Part shown: in pieces, positions 24,314 to 36,499 of the stretch
How positions within the stretch are numbered: position 1 is the first letter of the stretch
How the letters are laid out: the number at the start of each line of letters is the position of its first letter
Assembly (NCBI GenBank): GCA_017654935.2
Contig: CM065711.1
Coordinates: forward strand, 27,721,807-27,785,806
DNA: 64,000 bases
Direction of reading: 5' to 3'
DNA from: Phymorhynchus buccinoides
Taxonomy: Eukaryota; Mollusca; Gastropoda; Neogastropoda; Raphitomidae
Notes under the pieces: model-generated
Database searches by the model: none
Told to the model about the DNA's origin: nothing
The model's input: only the letters and a program-made list of their open reading frames with translations
Program-made: the position numbers and the translations under genes

Positions 24314-24800
24314 CAGGTATGGTAGTGGGGGCAAAGTGAGTTTCGCGGAAGAATATCCAACCGATTCTGCATTTCATTTGAAAGATGTCGACTCAAACTA
24401 AAATGATGAAGTTGAGCGTCAAAATGAAGAAGAAGAAAAGGAAGCACTAGGATCACAAATCTGGAAACGTGTGGCGTGAGCTAGGCCGCGCACAACTGCT
24501 AACTTCGGCGGAAAGTTGCTTGTTAAGCTATTCACATCCAGTTCCGCGAAGCGATTACATAGGTTTTAATGCACATAATTTTTAGGAACCCGAGCGAATT
24601 TTTACCCCGGCTTTTTTAAAATATTTGATCAAATGTTCACTTTTGCGGATTTTCCGCGATTTGTGGTTCTATCATGCCTGATAATTATTACATTGCCTTT
24701 GTAAACTTCCAAGATAGAACAACTAGACTAAGTTCAAAACGCCCCAAATCGCTTGTGGTCAATTTTTGTTGTTGATGAATTACAAAAAAATGGAACTTCG
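24314..24800. mobile_element. Second copy of the CAGGCATGGTAG MITE with its flank
   Basis: Matches 22470-22960, including about 110 bp of DNA right of the first element's target duplication. It is therefore a segmental copy rather than an independent insertion. A third, partial copy without that flank is at about 39935-40165. Confidence 0.65.
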
Positions 24801-24889
24801 TCAGCGGATTTTTACCACAGCTTTTTTGTGAGTGTGTCAAATTTGTACTTGCACGGAGTTTCCGCGATTCGCGGAGGTCTACCATGCTG

Positions 24890-25690
24890 CATCGTCTTCG
24901 CCTCTGACTAGAAAGACCAGAAGTAATTACTGGAGTACTGCCGACCTGTATTATAGTGGGTAATTATCTAATTATAACAGAAAGGGAAATTCTTATCACG
25001 TCAAGTAGAGTGTAAGAAGGAAATTCATAAAAATGCTTTAGATGTTCTGCATTTGAAAACATTTTCGTTACTTTTTTTGCATTTCCAAAAAATTCTTTAA
25101 TTTTTTTAAACTTTTTAACTCTTTTTTTTATAACTTTTTCTTCTCAAGTCTTTTGAGCACTTATTTATCAAGTTGCTTAATATCTTGTTAAGTTATTACA
25201 CAAGTTTGTAATCAAGTTATTATTTAAGTTTTTATTAAGTTCTTGTTGAGTCAACTTCAAGTCGCTAATAAGTTCTTTTCAAGTCGCATCTTCTGTGCTT
25301 GTAACTTCCTTTAATCTGCCACTCTCTTTGACTCTGCCTTTTCCCTTTGCTTACTGTCATCTACTATCTTTCTGCCTTACCGGTCCATTCTCCTGCCTTT
25401 TTTCAAGAAACACTTTCAAAAACATTTCCTCCAGCCGAAGTCGGACTTGCTGGGCCTAACTATTTCGTAGGTTTGGCGCATAACAGCAGCATGACGCATC
25501 TGCGCTCATAATTGACAGGAAACTGTCTGAGCGATCGAAGAAGAAGAAGTAAGTCGCATCAAGTTTTTATTAAGTTCCAACACAAAACCTTTAAAAGTTA
25601 TTGCTTAGTACTTATATATAAGTTGTTATTTAAGTTTTATTAATTTCTCATTGAGTTACTTATTTAAGTTATTGTTAAGTTTTTATTAAG
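24890..25690. other. Intron sequence with dispersed repeat
   Basis: T-rich intron with loose AAGTTNTTATTAAGTT repeats, and a reverse copy of the CGATCGCTCAGAC family at about 25290-25545. No gene. Confidence 0.5.
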
Positions 25691-26346
25691 TTCTCATCGG
25701 TGGACACAGTGTAACCAATCTCACCGGTGGACACAATCTAACCAATCTCATCAGTGGACTAACCAATCTCACTGGTGGACACAATCTAACCAAAATGCAA
25801 CCAATCTCACCGGTGAATACACAATGTAACCAATCTCACAATGTAACTAATCTCACCGGTGGACACAGTGTAACCAATCTCAATGTAACCAATCACACCA
25901 GTGGACACACAATGTAACCAATCTCACCGGTGGACACAATCTAACCAATCTCACAATGTAACCAATCTCAGCGGTGGTCACAATGTAACCAATCTCACCG
26001 GTGGACACAATGTAACCAATCTCACCAGTGGACACAATCTAACCAAACTCACAGTGTAACCAATCTCACTGGTGAAAACAATGTAACCAATCTCATTGGT
26101 GAAAACAATGCAACCAATCTCACAATGTAGCCAATCTCACTGGTGAAAACAATGTAACCAATCTCACTGGTGAAAACAATGTAACCAATCTCACTGGTGA
26201 AAACAATGTAACCAATCTCACAATGTAACCATCTCACTGGTGAAAACAATGTAATCAATCTCACTGGTGAAAACAATGTAACCAATCTCACTGGTGGACA
26301 CAATCTAACCAATCTCACCGAAAGACACAATGTAACCCAGTCTCAC
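25690..26346. repeat. Donor-derived array of E10
   Basis: More than twenty copies of a 20-30 bp unit, read on the transcript strand as CACCGGTGAGATTGGTTACA plus about 8 bp. The first ten bases are the E10 end and donor. Units vary in length and many keep GGTGAGATTGG. Confidence 0.85.
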
Positions 26347-26560
26347 CGGTGATGCAGCAGAGGAAGAGGGCGATGTGGTACCACGTAGTTTCCTCGTCCT
26401 CTGGCAGCATGGAGGCGGGGCTCACCCCCTGCAGGAGGAGGGCCAGCACCAGGTCGGAGACCCATCGCCTCTGGAAGTCCCCCGGCTGACCCTCCTCCAT
26501 CTGAGCCACCAGGGAGTGCAGGGGCGCCTTGCTGCACTTCAGGGACATGGCGTAGCCCAC
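26347..26560 (-). CDS. Exon E10: ankyrin-like block, module 2
   Basis: 214 nt, residues about 624-694. Acceptor TTTGGGCAG, donor GTGAGACT, phases 0 and 1. WVSDLVLALLLQGVSPASML resembles an ankyrin helix pair, and WYHIALFLCCIT ends the exon. The donor and a few flanking bases have been amplified into a roughly 28-bp array at 25.69-26.34 kb; one extra acceptor-side copy is at about 26.92-26.97 kb. Confidence 0.75.
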
Positions 26561-27000
26561 CTGCCCAAACGGGAACCAAAACAGCTTAGTGCTGCAGCCT
26601 TAGGGCTAGTTCTTCTTCTTCTTCGATCGCTCAGACGCACATATACACGCACACACACACACTCTGTCTCTCCCACACATACACCAGCTTCGCACAGTAT
26701 GAATGTGTCAGTACACCAAGCACTAGGTCACACAGAAACCCAGACATTTTGTGTATCAAACAACAACACTTAACTCTTAGCATCCAATACGGGGGGGACT
26801 CTCCCACACATAGACCAGCTTCGCACAGTACGAACGTGTCAGTACACCAAACACTAGGTCACACAGAAGCCCAAACATTTTGTGTATCAAACAACAACAC
26901 TTAAGGCTCTTGGAAACGTCCTGGTGCACTCCAGGAACATGGCGTAGCCCACCTGCCAACCGGGAACCAAACAGCTTAGTGCTGCAGCCTTAGGGGTAGT
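26561..27000. repeat. Acceptor-side duplication of E10
   Basis: The E10 start plus acceptor (CAGGTGGGCTACGCCATG) recurs once at about 26930-26962. It is followed by the same 50 bp of intron (AACCAAACAGCTTAGTGCTG) and a CA-rich and TTC-repeat segment, so about 390 bp is duplicated with changes. Confidence 0.75.
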
Positions 27001-27049
27001 TCTTCTTCTTCTATTACTTCGATCGCTCAGACAGTTTCCTGTCAATAGG

Positions 27050-28130
27050 GCATTTGCCGTGTGCCGGCGACCTTGAATTTAACCCGCATTCTTTGTTTCA
27101 TCAAACAATAGTGAAAATTCACTTGATCTTATTTGAGACAAAGAATGCAAGTTAGCAACTCAGAGATGATAAATTTTATGTTAGTTGCACTCTTTGATGT
27201 CTAAGGAAAGTGGACAAATGATCAGCATCACTATGCAGTGCTTCAATCCAGTGCTGTTGAGGGGATAAAACATCATATGATTTTTTTCTAGTTGGACTCC
27301 ATACTTTCATAATGCCATCACATAGAGTCTTCAAAGTTGGCTTAAAATGGACAGAGTAATGCATTGTATCAGTGTGCAAAATTTCATGTAAATATCTTTA
27401 TTAGTTCCTGAGAAACAAAAATAAACAATAATTCCCCTCCGAACACGCAGTGCGTCACCTTAACCCTCTCTAGGACACAAACGCCAAATGTGCCCGAATT
27501 TTGTCAACTCATGCAGCCCGTATGCGCCGATTGCGCCCGCTGAACGCCAGGTCTAGTACGTTTTCACTTTCACTTTCTCCCTACCCACAATGCAATATAC
27601 TAAGTTAGTTCTTCCCGTTCCTGACTCTCAGTGGTCCGTTTTTGGTTCTTACAGCAAGGGAAAGCACCCACTAGTCTTTTTGAACGGATTTTTCGAAGTG
27701 ACCCAAAAAAAAGTTTCTTCTTTCCACGTGACGTGACGCAGTATTGACTCGGCGCGATGCTCGGAGCGCCATTACGGATTTTTTTAATTCCAATTCATGG
27801 TTTGTTGTGTGACAGTGTGTTAGCTTTGGAATAATAATATCATCATTGCTATTCAATATGCATCTTTCAGAAATGAAATGTGAGTTAGACTTTATTCTGG
27901 GTGATTTTTTTAAATGAAAAGATTTGGTGTGACGTTCGGAGTTAATTCCCATCTCTCGGGAACTGGGATCGATTCCCGGTTCGAATGGTCAGGAGTCATT
28001 GGGTTAAAAGACCCGTTTACAGTTCAAACAAGAGGGTCAACCCCAAATCTCATTGTTCAACTTATGTTCCACATCTTTGTTGCATCCCTTTGATACCTGA
28101 CAAATTAAAGTTTGCCCCCCTGAAGCTTAT
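27050..28130. other. Intron sequence, nothing recognised
   Basis: No coding exon fits. A TTAACCCTCTC block at about 27461 and GGGTTAA at about 28001 may mark another TTAA-flanked element, but the ends do not match well. Confidence 0.35.
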
Positions 28131-28139
28131 CTTCAGCAA

Positions 28140-28400
28140 AATCTGCATGGAGGCAGAGGGTGGATGCCTCGTGCCTCCATACGGGGAGCTGGACGACCCC
28201 CGCCCCCTCCACGAGTCTCTCCCCGTGGGAATACCAGGGGAGGGGTCTTGCAAAAATAGTTCCCCCACCTTCTGGAAGTCCTGTGCTTGTAACTTCCTCT
28301 AGTCTGCCACTCTCTTTGACTCTGCCTTTTTCCTTTGCTTACTGTCATCTACCATCTTTCTGACTTATTGGCTCCATTCTCCTGCCTTTCCTCCCCCCCA
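28140..28400 (-). mobile_element. Reverse copy of the CGATCGCTCAGAC-family repeat
   Basis: Shares the segment around TGGGGGAACTATTTNTACAA and the GACTCTGCCTTTTCC block with the copy at 6.9-7.2 kb, in opposite orientation. Confidence 0.6.
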
Positions 28401-28632
28401 AAAAACCCCCCCACCCAACTCCCACCATAAATAACTTTTTCTCCTTTGAGCTCCTCCGAAATCGGAATGTGTCGGCTGTATGCAGTGGGGAGACCAGTGG
28501 AAACTGAAAACCAGACACATACGTACCTTACACCACTATGACCTGGGAACGCAGAAGAAGAAGAAAAGATGAAATCTGCACAAAATCGGGGAAAATAAGA
28601 AGCCCTGAAAAATGTCTACAGCAGACACTCAC

Positions 28633-28838
28633 CTTCAGTTTTCCCTCCCTGTAGCAGTCTGCAAACGTCCACCCAGCATGCAGCAGGGCCTGGTCGGCCA
28701 TCTTGTCGTCGGGCGGGCCGAGCACCAGGCGTTTGATGGTGTCCCAGCATGCACTCTTGCTCAGCGACTCCACCACGCGACTCCAGCAGGCCCCGAGGTA
28801 GGGCTTCATGCGCTTCAGCACAGAGTCCGCTTCCTTGT
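28633..28838 (-). CDS. Exon E9: helical linker, module 2
   Basis: 206 nt, residues about 555-623. Acceptor TATTGGCAG, donor GTGAGT, phases 1 and 0. ACWSRVVESLSKSACWDTI matches the W-helix of E4 and E14. It ends with FADCYREGKLK. No tandem copies of either border were seen, although dispersed MITEs flank it. Confidence 0.75.
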
Positions 28839-28867
28839 CTGCCAATAACAACAGGTTGTTTTTATCT

Positions 28868-29738
28868 TTAACCCTTTCACTGTCCGCTCCCATGCCTACA
28901 CACATACACCAGCTTCACACAGTATGAATGTGTCAGTACACCAAACACTAGGTCACACAGAAACCCAGACAGAATGCATTATTAACAATTGTCATGGTGT
29001 GTGGTACTATGACATTTTATGCACATTGTTTTTGGTCTAAAATAGGCTAATAGTTAACATAAAATGTCATAGTAACACACACACCATGACAATAATACAT
29101 CTATGAATTATTATTATTAAGCTTGAGAAACTGATTATTTCCTTATTCTTTCATTATATTACCTATCAAGAGCTGCTTTTTTGTATTTACCGGTACTCCA
29201 TTCTGATTTTGCGCCGACTTTATTTATATTACATGTATGTTGTTGGGAAGAAACAGTGAGTGAAAGCAGGAATTGTGGAATGAGTCAAGAGAAGGAATAA
29301 AATAAAATAAAAGAAACCCAGACATTTTTGCGTCAAATAACAACACTTAAGGCTCTTCGAAATGTCCATCTTAGTCAGACACACAGACAATAGGATGAAT
29401 GAAAGAGAGTGGGGAAAAGCCTACCTCAAAAATATTTAACCCTTTCACTGTCCAGTCCCATGTCTACACACATACACCAGCTTCACACAGTATGAATGTG
29501 TCAGTACACCAAACACTAGGTCACACAGAAACCCATACTTTTTTTATTATTAAATAACGACACTTAAGGCTCTTCGAAATGTCCATCTTAGTCAGCCACA
29601 CAGACAATAGGATGGATGAAAGAGAGTGGGGAAAAGAAATTTCAAAAAAAGAGGGAGGGGGGTAAGAAAAAAGGTGAAAAAGGGAGGGGGAGGGGGGAAA
29701 AGAGAAAAGGTGCAAGGAAAAAAGGAGGAAAGGGTTAA
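28868..29738. mobile_element. TTAA/CCCTTTCACTG MITE copies and foldback
   Basis: Two starts of the form TTAACCCTTTCACTGTCC (28868 and 29436) each precede the same block (ACACATACACCAGCTTC); the second runs to AAAGGGTTAA at 29738. Between them is a foldback with arms near 28988-29022 and 29058-29093 (ATTGTCATGGTGTGTG and its complement). Confidence 0.55.
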
Positions 29739-29809
29739 AAATGAAGACGGAAGTGGTGGTGGGTTGCATGATGAGTGAGCAAGATAGCGGATTATCCGCT
29801 ATAAATGAT

Positions 29810-32412
29810 TGGGTGCGGTGTGAGAGTTACATGCTACTCGAAAAGAGTAGAGTAAACAGGTCTGCTAAAAGGCATCAAACCAGGGCCTGTTATCTGAAGA
29901 CCCCATTTTCTTCATTTGGGGAGGTAAGGATAGGCTTTACTTTATACACGTCACAGAGGAATTTCCAATATTGCAGATTTGGGTTTTTTCTCTACCCACA
30001 GGGTTCATACTCTCAAACAGAGGAAAAATTCAAGGGTTTTTCAAGGGTTTTTCAAGGGGATTTTCTAATTTCTCAAGGGGCAGCTTTGGTTAGGAAATTG
30101 AATGAAAACGAAAAGATATTTACCTTCCATACATGAGGCAATGTCAAAAGGTGCCATGCCCCACCCCTACCTCACAAAATTGTCCATAACTTAATTTCAT
30201 GATGCTTATGATCTCAGTGATTAGTCTGTCTGTGTTGTAGAAACATTAAAAATGTTTATTAAACAGTAAAAGCTATTGAAGACATCAAATTAAAAAAAAT
30301 ATTAGCGAAAATACCAGCACTAGATGGCCGAAATTGGTGTGCATTTTGACTGTGGTGAACAGTGCACCACTTGGAGGGCTTGTGGTTCCAAATAGATGCA
30401 AATAGCAAACCCATTTTCAGTTGTATTATGTTCTTCTGTAATCTTTGCAACTATGATAATGTTCAAAATAAAATGTTCATGTGTATCTTTACGGTAATAT
30501 GACCTCAAAGTCGGTATGTTACTTGCTACAATTGTCGTCACATTGAGAGCTAGTAGATAAGTGTTTCCCTTGACTAACAAAAATATGGAACAAGTCTAAA
30601 ACAAAGGTTATAGATCCATTGGAAGTTGCTCTTTTTAACACCTATTAGTACAATAGGTTTTTTTTGGTGGTAATAGTTAGCAAAATTACATCATTTACGG
30701 ATTGTCGTCACAAGTAACACTTATGAGCTTTCAATGCTTATTACAATTAAAAAATTCAGTCAACAAGAATGGAACCCCCAGTTTCTGTAAACCTTCGACT
30801 CAGTGTGCAATGCTCAATAGCTTTTCCACTCTTTTCAACATCGAAAGAGCGAAGAGAAGGCTCATAAATTTTTGTTGTCACGGAGGAATTTATGTCACAA
30901 GTAACATAATCTTGTAGCAAGTAACACACAAACCATAGTTCATTTTTATATCAATTCGATTGAAGCAATAATTTGGATGGAAATATTGACAGCTTGGCAC
31001 AAAACTTCTTTATTTTGATCTACTCTTCTGCTAGTGGGTGCCAAAATTATGTTGTAGGGTAAGAGACCCCCTGTGACGGGAGATCTTGTGGTGTCACATG
31101 TCACAAGTAACTCATGAGTTACGATTTTAAGATGAAATTAGGCACATTACAAGTTTACTTCACAACACTTTGGCTGTTTCAGTAATACTGAAGCAATATT
31201 TCTTGAAAAAGTACTTTCTTTTCTGTTGGTTTATGAGACTTAATGACTTCAATCACATGTTACTTGCTACCTGTGACAACACTTCAATTTGTCGTCACAT
31301 GGATTTGTGTAGCAAGTAACATAAATAAAGTTCTACTCTCTTATTCATTTGGCTTGAATTTTTTTATCATTACTTTACAATATACACATGGAATGTTTCT
31401 TTTTTTGCTGTTTCTGAGATTTTCTTTTATGGTAGGCAATTGTGTGCGAGTGAGGCAACGACGTATGTGTAGGTGATGATACAAAATTAAGCATAACACA
31501 TGTGTTATTACTAAAGTATCAAAAACAATTATACCAGATTATTCTAGCAATGTGACTTTATTTATTTCTGCTTTATGAAGATGATCTTTGCTTTACTCTT
31601 CACACAGCATAGTACTTTATGTTTTGACATGTCACAAGTAACATGCCTCCTGAAGCCAATTTAAAATTGTGATAAATCATAATCTAAGCTAATTTATCCA
31701 TAAATTCACACAAAGTCATTTTATTGGAGTTGAAAAGAAACAGAAAAGGTCAAAAGAATGGCTGACAATGACATTTTATTTTTCACTTGCTTGGAAAGCA
31801 CCTTTTGACATTGCCTCACATGTGAAATCCCAAAACAGTGATGAGCAGATGAAAGCAGCATTTTTTGTCTCTTCAAAGTTCATAAACACGATACATTTTT
31901 CATGCATACTTGTCCTTGCACTCGGCGATCCAAGCCTTATACTCCTCCTTATCTAGCCACAGTGGGCACAAAATACATTCTCCCTTCAGCATGACGACTT
32001 CTTTCCACGAAAACGCGCTTGTTTTCACAGGCGGATATTCGGTTTGCGCATGCCCAAACAAGAACCATAACTGACTCCGACAAAAATTGTCTCCCTTTGG
32101 TTGTAGCAGACGACGAAGCGAATCCTCGAGAACGAAAATCTAAATTTCTTCGCGATGTTGTTCTCGGCTTTCAAACTCGTCAGTTCTGATGATTTTGCGC
32201 AGAAATGACTTTGGAAGCGTGATTTTCAATTTTTCCAAGGGATTTTCAAGGGATAGGGGCAAAAATGCCATTTTTCAAGGGTTTTCAAGAATCATTTTGG
32301 CAAGTTGAAATCTCAAGGGTTTTCAAGGGTTCTCAAGGGGCGTACGATTTCTCTCTACCCAGGTAAGATTAAAGGTTATTTTGTTGTTGAAAAATGGATG
32401 GCGGCAAAAGGG
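29810..32412 (-). mobile_element. CCCTTT-type MITE split by a hAT-like insertion
   Basis: The left part (about 29870-29998) and right part (32354-32412, ending GGCAAAAGGGTTAA) are reverse-orientation halves of the MITE seen at 10.7 and 14.2 kb. They are split by the insertion at 29999-32353. The left terminus was not found. Confidence 0.55.
29999..32353. mobile_element. hAT-like non-autonomous insertion, 8-bp TSD TCTACCCA
   Basis: TCTACCCA precedes CAGGGTTCATACTC at 29999 and follows the right end near 32353. The host MITE reads continuously once the insert and one repeat are removed. The inverted ends are degenerate. Both ends are rich in TTTTCAAGGG in the same orientation. No transposase frame. 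The interior holds repeated (T)GTTACTTG motifs. Confidence 0.6.
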
Positions 32413-32434
32413 TTAATGGTGTTAGAACTTTTGA

Positions 32435-35430
32435 TGTCATAGTCCTGGAATGGTGGTTTTTGGCTTAGGCAAGTCAAGGATACTATATCTCCTGGAATGG
32501 TGGTTTTTGGCTTAGGCAAGTCAAGAAGGATACTATATCTCCTGGAATGGTGGTTTTTGGCTTAGGCAAGTCAAGAAGGATACTATATCTCCTGGAATGG
32601 TGGTTCTTGGCTTAGGCAAGTCAAGAAGGATACTATATCTCCTGGAATGGTGGTTCTTGGCTTAGGCAAGTCAAGAAGGATACTATATCTCCTGGAATGG
32701 TGGTTTTTGGCTTAGGCAAGTCAAGAAGGACACTACATCTCCTGGAATGGTGGTTTTTGGCTTAGGCAAGTCAAGAAGGATACTATATCTCCTGGAATGG
32801 TGGTTTTTGGCTTAGGCAAGTCAAGAAGGATACTATATCTCCTGGAATGGTGGTTTTTGGCTTAGGCAAGTCAAGAAGGATACTATATCTCCTGGAATGG
32901 TGGTTCTTGGCTTAGGCAAGTCAAGAAGGATACTATATCTCCTGGAATGGTGGTTTTTGGCTTAGGCAAGTCAAGAAGGATACTATATCTCCTGGAATGG
33001 TGGTTTTTGGCTTAGGCAAGTCAAGAAGGATACTATATCTCCTGGAATGGTGGTTTTTGGCTTAGGCAAGTCAAGAAGGACACTACATCTCCTGGAATGG
33101 TGGTTTTTGGCTTAGGCAAGTCAAGAAGGATACTATATCTCCTGGAATGGTGGTTTTTGGCTTAGGCAAGTCAAGAAGGATACTATATCTCCTGGAATGG
33201 TGGTTTTTGGCTTAGGCAAGTCAAGAAGGATACTATATCTCCTGGAATGGTGGTTCTTGGCTTAGGCAAGTCAAGAAGGATACTATATCTCCTGGAATGG
33301 TGGTTCTTGGCTTAGGCAAGTCAAGAAGGATACTATATCTCCTGGAATGGTGGTTTTTGGCTTAGGCAAGTCAAGAAGGATACTATATCTCCTGGAATGG
33401 TGGTTTTTGGCTTAGGCAAGTCAAGAAGGATACTATATCTCCTGGAATGGTGGTTTTTGGCTTAGGCAAGTCAAGAAGGATACTATATCTCCTGGAATGG
33501 TGGTTCTTGGCTTAGGCAAGTCAAGAAGGATACTATATCTCCTGGAATGGTGGTTCTTGGCTTAGGCAAGTCAAGAAGGATACTATATCTCCTGGAATGG
33601 TGGTTTTTGGCTTAGGCAAGTCAAGAAGGATACTATATCTCCTGGAATGGTGGTTTTTGGCTTAGGCAAGTCAAGAAGGATACTATATCTCCTGGAATGG
33701 TGGTTCTTGGCTTAGGCAAGTCAAGAAGGATACTATATCTCCTGGAATGGTGGTTTTTGGCTTAGGCAAGTCAAGAAGGACACTACATCTCCTGGAATGG
33801 TGGATTTTGGCTTAGGCAAGTCAAGAAGGATACTACATCTCCTGGAATGGTGGTTTTTGGCTTAGGCAAGTCAAGAAGGATACTATATCTCCTGGAATGG
33901 TGGTTTTTGGCTTAGGCAAGTCAAGAAGGACACTACATCTCCTGGAATGGTGGTTTTTGGCTTAGGCAAGTCAAGAAGGACACTACATCTCCTGGAATGG
34001 TGGTTTTTGGCTTAGGCAAGTCAAGAAGGATACTATATCTCCTGGAATGGTGGTTTTTGGCTTAGGCAAGTCAAGAAGGATACTATATCTCCTGGAATGG
34101 TGGTTTTTGGCTTAGGCAAGTCAAGAAGAATACTATATCTCCTGGAACGGTGGTTTTTGGCTTAGGCAAGTCAAGCTGGATACTATATCTCCTGGAACGG
34201 TGGTTTTTGGCTTAGGCAAGTCAAGAAGGATACTATTGGTGGTTTTTGGCTTAGGCAAGTCAAGAAGGATACTACATCTCCTGGAATGGTGGTTTTTGGC
34301 TTAGGCAAGTCAAGAAGGATACTATATCTCCTGGAATGGTGTTTTTTGGTTTAGGCAAGTCAAGAAAGATACTACATCTCCTGGAATGGTGGTTTTTGGC
34401 TTAGGCAAGTCAAGAAGGATACTATATCTCCTGGAATGGTGGTTTTTGGCTTAGGCAAGTCAAGAAGGATACTACATCTCCTGGAATGGTGGTTTTTGGC
34501 TTAGGCAAGTCAAGAAGGATACTATATCTCCTGGAATGGTGGTTTTTGGCTTAGGCAAGTCAAGAAGGATACTATATCTCCTGGAATGGTGGTTTTTGGC
34601 TTAGGCAAGTCAAGAAGGATACTATATCTCCTGGAATGGTGGTTTTTGGCTTAGGCAAGTCAAGAAGGATACTATATCTCCTGGAATGGTGGTTTTTGGC
34701 TTAGGCAAGTCAAGAAGGATACTATATCTCCTGGAATGGTGGTTTTTGGCTTAGGCAAGTCAAGAAGGATACTATATCTCCTGGAATGGTGGTTTTTGGC
34801 TTAGGCAAGTCAAGAAGGATACTACATCTCCTGGAATGGTGGTTTTTGGCTTAGGCAAGTCAAGAAGGATACTACATCTCCTGGAATGGTGGTTTTTGGC
34901 TTAGGCAAGTCAAGAAGGACACTACATCTCCTGGAATGGTGGTTTTTGGCTTAGGCAAGTCAAGAAGGACACTACATCTCCTGGAATGGTGGTTTTTGGC
35001 TTAGGCAAGTCAAGAAGGATACTACATCTCCTGGAATGGTGGTTTTTGGCTTAGGCAAGTCAAGAAGGATACTATATCTCCTGGAATGGTGGTTTTTGGC
35101 TTAGGCAAGTCAAGAAGGACACTACATCTCCTGGAATGGTGGTTTTTGGCTTAGGCAAGTCAAGAAGGACACTACATCTCCTGGAATGGTGGTTCTTGGC
35201 TTAGGCAAGTCAAGAAGGATACTTCATCTCCTGGAATGGTGGTTTTTGGCTTAGGCAAGTCAAGAAGGATACTTCATCTCCTGGAATGGTGGTTTTTGGC
35301 TTAGGCAAGTCAAGAAGGATACTATATCTCCTGGAATGGTGGTTTGGGGCTTAGGCAAGTCAAGAAGGATACTATATCTCCTGGAATGGTGGTTTGGGGC
35401 TTAGGCAAGTCAAGAAGGATACTATATCCT
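32435..35430. repeat. 50-bp satellite array, about 60 copies
   Basis: The unit contains CTCCTGGAATGGTGGTTTTT, GGCTTAGGCAAGTCAAGAAG and GATACTATAT. Variants (CACTACAT, TTCTTGG) recur in mixed order, and one unit is shortened near 34238. It sits in the E9-E8 intron inside a MITE-like sequence. Confidence 0.95.
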
Positions 35431-35544
35431 CAGACCATTTTCTCAGATAAGAGTCTAACAGGTTTCTGTTAAATCTTATAACAAGAAAATCGATATAATT
35501 TCTCTGTTTTCCTCTGGCAGTGAAAGGGTTTTATTCTTACTCCT

Positions 35545-35880
35545 TCTTCGTCAATCGCTCAGTTTCCTGTCAATTACGAATGGAGATGCGCCATGCTGCA
35601 GTTATGCGCCTAACTAAGAAATAATTAGGCCCAGCATGTCCTGTTTTCGGCTAGAAAAAAATCATCGAAAGAATTTCAGAAGGCAGGAGAATGGACCAAA
35701 TTACAAAACAAAAAACAAGGCAGAAAGATAAGCAGGTGACCGTAAATGAAGGGAAAAGGCAGAGTCAAAGAGAGTGGCAGATTAGAGGAAGATACAAGCA
35801 CAGAACTTCCAGATGGTGGGGGAACTATTTGTATGAAAGACAGTCCCCAGTATCTCCAAGGGAGGTCTGATTCTTATAAA
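35545..35880 (+). mobile_element. Forward copy of the CGATCGCTCAGAC-family repeat
   Basis: Matches 6865-7190 in order, including GGCAGGAGAATGGACC and GGGGGAACTATTTGTA. No coding potential. Confidence 0.6.
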
Positions 35881-36004
35881 TAACAAAATTACCAGATGAT
35901 TTTTTTTTAAACGATTTTCTTATCTACCGCTTTTTTTTTTTTTATATAAAAAACCTGTACTACCATCTCCTCATTAACAAAATGGAACAGTCCATCCCCC
36001 CCCC

Positions 36005-36345
36005 CCCCCATGACGCACTACGGAAGAGTCCACATACCCGACAGGGAGAGGCAGGATGGTGCGCACTTCCTGAACACATTTTTACCCTCTGGTCGTTCAT
36101 TGACCAGTGAAATATACCAAGTACCCCAATTCCCCCCAACACACTACGGAAGAGTCCACATACCTGACAGGGAGGGTCAGGATGGCGCACACTTCCTGAA
36201 CAAATTTTGCCCTCCGGTCGTTCATCGACTAGTGAGAGACCAAGTACCCCACCCCTAACACTTTGGAACAGTCCACCCCCCCCCCCACCCCCACCCCCCC
36301 CCCCCCCCCACCCACCCCCGACCCACTACGGAAGAGTCCACATAC
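36005..36345. repeat. Donor-side copies of E8
   Basis: Two extra copies of the E8 end and donor side (CTACGGAAGAGTCCACATAC plus about 50 exon bases), at about 36018-36085 and 36142-36215, joined by C-rich runs. Confidence 0.8.
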
Positions 36346-36499
36346 CTGACAGGGAAGGCAGGATGGTGCACACTTCCTGCACAAATTTCGTCTTCTGGTC
36401 GTCGTCGGCCTGTTCGCTGCTCATCCCCTTCAGGAAGTTGTCGCAGGCTTTGAAGAACTCCTTCCTCTCCATCAGCATCTTGCCCAGTCGCCAGAACGG
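36346..36499 (-). CDS. Exon E8: TPR repeat, module 2
   Basis: 154 nt, residues about 504-554. Acceptor CTTTCAAAG, donor GTATGT, phases 0 and 1. PFWRLGKMLMERKEFFKACD completes the TPR begun at the end of E7, and a charged linker follows. Fragments of the exon start recur to the right (36.58-36.96 kb) and of the exon end to the left (36.01-36.22 kb). Confidence 0.8.

Noticed and set aside
28133..28348. Possible coding exon with Arg/Gly-rich frame
   Set aside because: The same DNA recurs as a dispersed repeat at 6.9 and 35.6 kb with different frames.
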